Assembly: GCA_903881475.1 (NCBI GenBank)
Contig: CAIRTK010000059.1
Coordinates: 1 to 64,000, forward strand
Direction of reading: 5' to 3'
DNA length: 64,000 nt
Origin: an uncultured Opitutia bacterium
Lineage (GTDB): Bacteria; Verrucomicrobiota; Verrucomicrobiia; Opitutales; Opitutaceae
A program made the translations under genes and the position numbers. The notes beneath the pieces were generated by a model. It was not told where the DNA came from. It did no database searches and worked only from the letters and a program-made list of their open reading frames with translations. Shown here in pieces: positions 62,333-64,000 of this stretch. Position 1 is the stretch's first letter. Each line of letters opens with the position of its first letter.

Positions 62333-62803
62333 ATGAAAATCCGCCTCCTGCTCCTCTCCCTCGCTGTTGCCTTCGTTCCTGTTTCCGGCCTGCGGGCCCA
62401 GGACGCCAAACCGGCCGCGCCGGCCGTCCCGGCGGAAAAGCCGGAAACCGAGCTGGAACAGACCATGGGCAAGATGGGCAAGGCCTGGAAGCAGGTCCGG
62501 CGGGCCGCGCGCGACGGCAAACTGACCGCAGCCACGGCCGATCTCGTCGCCACCATCCGGACCAACGCCGAGGCGGCGACCAAGCTCACGCCCGCGCTCG
62601 AGGCGGAAAAGCCCGCGGCGGACCAAGCCAAGTTTCAGGCGGACTATGTGGCGCAGATGAAAAAACTCATCGAGAAGCTCTCCACGCTGGAGGCCACGCT
62701 GAAGGCCGGTGACACGGCGACCGCGACCAAGCTGGTGGCGGAAGTCGGCGACCTGATGAAATCCGGGCACAAGGATTTCCGGAAACCGGAAGAGCACAAA
62801 TAA
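62333..62803 (+). CDS. Cytochrome b562-like secreted helical protein
   Basis: 156 residues from ATG at 62333. A signal peptide ends near GLRA. The mature chain is a four-helix-bundle pattern: ELEQTMGKMGKAWKQVRRAA with candidate haem ligand Met45 or Met48, and KLVAEVGDLMKSGHKDFRK with candidate ligand His146, matching the Met/His spacing of cytochrome b562. The class often is annotated as cytochrome b562 or as a haem-free homologue. Followed by 180 bases without a clear terminator. Confidence 0.75.
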   Translation: MKIRLLLLSLAVAFVPVSGLRAQDAKPAAPAVPAEKPETELEQTMGKMGKAWKQVRRAARDGKLTAATADLVATIRTNAEAATKLTPALEAEKPAADQAKFQADYVAQMKKLIEKLSTLEATLKAGDTATATKLVAEVGDLMKSGHKDFRKPEEHK

Positions 62804-62982
62804 GCGGAAGGCGGCAGGCTTTAAGCCTTGGGCTGAAGTCAGGGCATCGGCCTGCGCCAAGGGGCTGGGCCTGACATTTTCTCCGGCAGGCATTTTTGCC
62901 GTTTTGCCCGACGCTGGCCTTGCCAGGCAAACATAGCTTAACGCCCATAGCCTAGCGCTGCGGCTGGCGCAGCGGGCCGCTC

Positions 62983-63909
62983 TCAGATATCCCAGTTGGC
63001 ATACTCATCGCCGAGTACGGGCGAACCGCCCTTGTCCCGGCGGGGCCGGACCACGAGCTGGTCGCCCTTGAAATACGCGACGGAGTCCGGGGGAACCGAC
63101 TTCATGATCCACACATTGGAGCCGATCACGCTGTTTGCCCCGACATGGGTGTCGCCGCCCAGGATCGTGGCGTGGGCATAGATCGTGACATGGTCGCCGA
63201 TGTCGGGATGGCGCTTGGTGCCCTTGACGGGATCGCCGGTGGGATCGGTCTCGAAGGACTTGGCGCCGAGGGTGACTCCTTGGTAGAGCTTCACGTGATT
63301 GCCGATGCGGGCGGTTTCGCCGATGACGACCCCCGTGCCGTGGTCGATGAAAAAATGCGTGCCGATGGTGGCGCCCGGATGGATGTCGGTGCCGGTACGC
63401 TCGTGGCCGTACTCGGTGAGCATGCGGGGCAGGAGCGGGATGCCGAGCCGGTACAGCACCTGGGCGAATCGCTGGACGGAAATGGAGAGCACGCAGGGGT
63501 AGGCGAGGATGATTTCCTCGACGCTGCGCGCGGCGGGATCGCCCCGGTAGGCGGCCGTGACATCGGTCTGGATGACCTGGCGCAGCGCGGGCAGCTGGCC
63601 GAGCGCCTCGGCCGTGAGCGCGCGGGCGCGGTCCGCGGGGTGGGGATCACGGGAGAAGCGCAGGCTTTTCTCGACCTCCGTCTTCAGCCGCTCCTGCAGG
63701 CCGGAGAGGAGGGCGTCGACGTGCGCCGGCACGTCCTTTTTGGTTAGCGCGGTAGCCTCGAAAAACCCCGGAAACATCAGGTGCATGTAATCCGACGCGA
63801 GGCGCTGCACCGAGTCCTGGGCGGGGAGGTTGACCCCGTCGAGGTGGTTGATGCCGCCGTGCTGCTGGTAGGAATCCAGCAAGGCCTGTTTGATGGGGTC
63901 GAGGTTCAC
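62983..63909 (-). CDS. cysE: Serine O-acetyltransferase
   Basis: 308 residues. The helical N-terminal region is followed by the left-handed beta-helix: YGHERTGTDIHPGATIGTHF, FIDHGTGVVIGETARIGNHV, YQGVTLGAKSF and RHPDIGDHVTIYAHATILGG, ending in ANSVIGSNVWIMKSVPPDS. The H-G-T-G and the D-I-H-P/K-R-H-P motifs belong to the active site and hexapeptide turns of serine acetyltransferase. Known reaction: L-serine plus acetyl-CoA to O-acetylserine in cysteine synthesis. This is the longer (epsilon) type often paired with cysK, which is not in the window. Its start is followed upstream by a TTCGAA repeat arm. Confidence 0.95.
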   Translation of the reverse strand: MNLDPIKQALLDSYQQHGGINHLDGVNLPAQDSVQRLASDYMHLMFPGFFEATALTKKDVPAHVDALLSGLQERLKTEVEKSLRFSRDPHPADRARALTAEALGQLPALRQVIQTDVTAAYRGDPAARSVEEIILAYPCVLSISVQRFAQVLYRLGIPLLPRMLTEYGHERTGTDIHPGATIGTHFFIDHGTGVVIGETARIGNHVKLYQGVTLGAKSFETDPTGDPVKGTKRHPDIGDHVTIYAHATILGGDTHVGANSVIGSNVWIMKSVPPDSVAYFKGDQLVVRPRRDKGGSPVLGDEYANWDI

Positions 63910-63914
63910 TGGAA

Positions 63915-63965
63915 AAAGTTCGAAGGATAAAATCCGAAATCCGAAGTGAATCCAAACTTCGGAAA
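63915..63965 (+). repeat. Repeat arm of the TTCGAA/ATCCGAAAT family
   Basis: TTCGAAGGATAAAATCCGAAATCCGAAG (in 63919-63946) followed by CTTCGGAAAT shares words with the repeat at 43445-43579. The element is cut near the window end, so its partner arm is only partly seen. Confidence 0.6.
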
Positions 63966-64000
63966 TATTCTAACAGTAAATGGAAGACGGGATCCCCTCG

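Noticed and set aside
1-64000. tRNA or rRNA genes
   Set aside because: No cloverleaf with a T-loop GGTTCRANYC match or rRNA-like sequence was found by eye.

Overview
The window is a high-GC chromosomal segment that looks like a member of Opitutaceae (Verrucomicrobiota). This rests on the gene mix (GxGYxYP-motif protein, NamZ/DUF1343, TMTC-like mannosyltransferases, adenosylcobalamin-dependent ribonucleotide reductase) and on the many intergenic imperfect inverted repeats built from short reiterated words. No rRNA, tRNA, CRISPR array, transposase, integrase or phage gene was found.

Region 1 (about 200-35060) is a surface-glycan or glycosylation island. It holds twelve large multi-pass membrane proteins of the GT-C / dolichyl-phosphate-mannosyltransferase type. 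With them are two polyprenyl-phosphate sugar synthases (GT2), three further soluble glycosyltransferases, a GT8-like enzyme, three methyltransferases, a Wzx-type flippase, a WcaJ-type initiating phosphotransferase and an O-antigen-ligase-like protein with a repeat tail. The genes form blocks: five plus-strand genes (208-9154), seven minus-strand genes (23403 down to 12139), and five plus-strand genes joined by 4-bp overlaps or short gaps (23414-28472). The obvious reading is that GT2 enzymes charge a lipid carrier with sugar and the GT-C enzymes use it outside the membrane, while flippase, initiator and ligase serve a polymer pathway. Two GT-C genes carry an apparent single-base frameshift.

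Region 2 (35295-38002) has a TVP38/DedA membrane protein, exonuclease VII large subunit and a lipoprotein MsrB ending in a strong terminator.

Region 3 (38149-47905) is carbohydrate metabolism: Gfo/Idh oxidoreductase, sugar isomerase/epimerase, NamZ lipoprotein, glycerate kinase, GH32, a DUF1653 protein and an L-fucose-isomerase-like enzyme read divergently from an AraC-type activator.

Region 4 (48083-63909) is mixed housekeeping: BON lipoprotein, SDR, periplasmic rhodanese, class II ribonucleotide reductase, RlmM-like and TrmH-like RNA methyltransferases, a GxGYxYP protein, ALDH7-type dehydrogenase, a small membrane protein, a conserved protein of unknown role, a signal-peptidase-like protein, a cytochrome b562-like protein and serine acetyltransferase.

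The least explained signal is non-coding. Nearly every longer gap from 12 kb onward holds an imperfect inverted repeat of a different sequence family but the same design, and two families of short perfect palindromes (cores GTCACC/GGTGAC and GTCACGTA/TACGTGAC) recur at three loci, once inside a gene.
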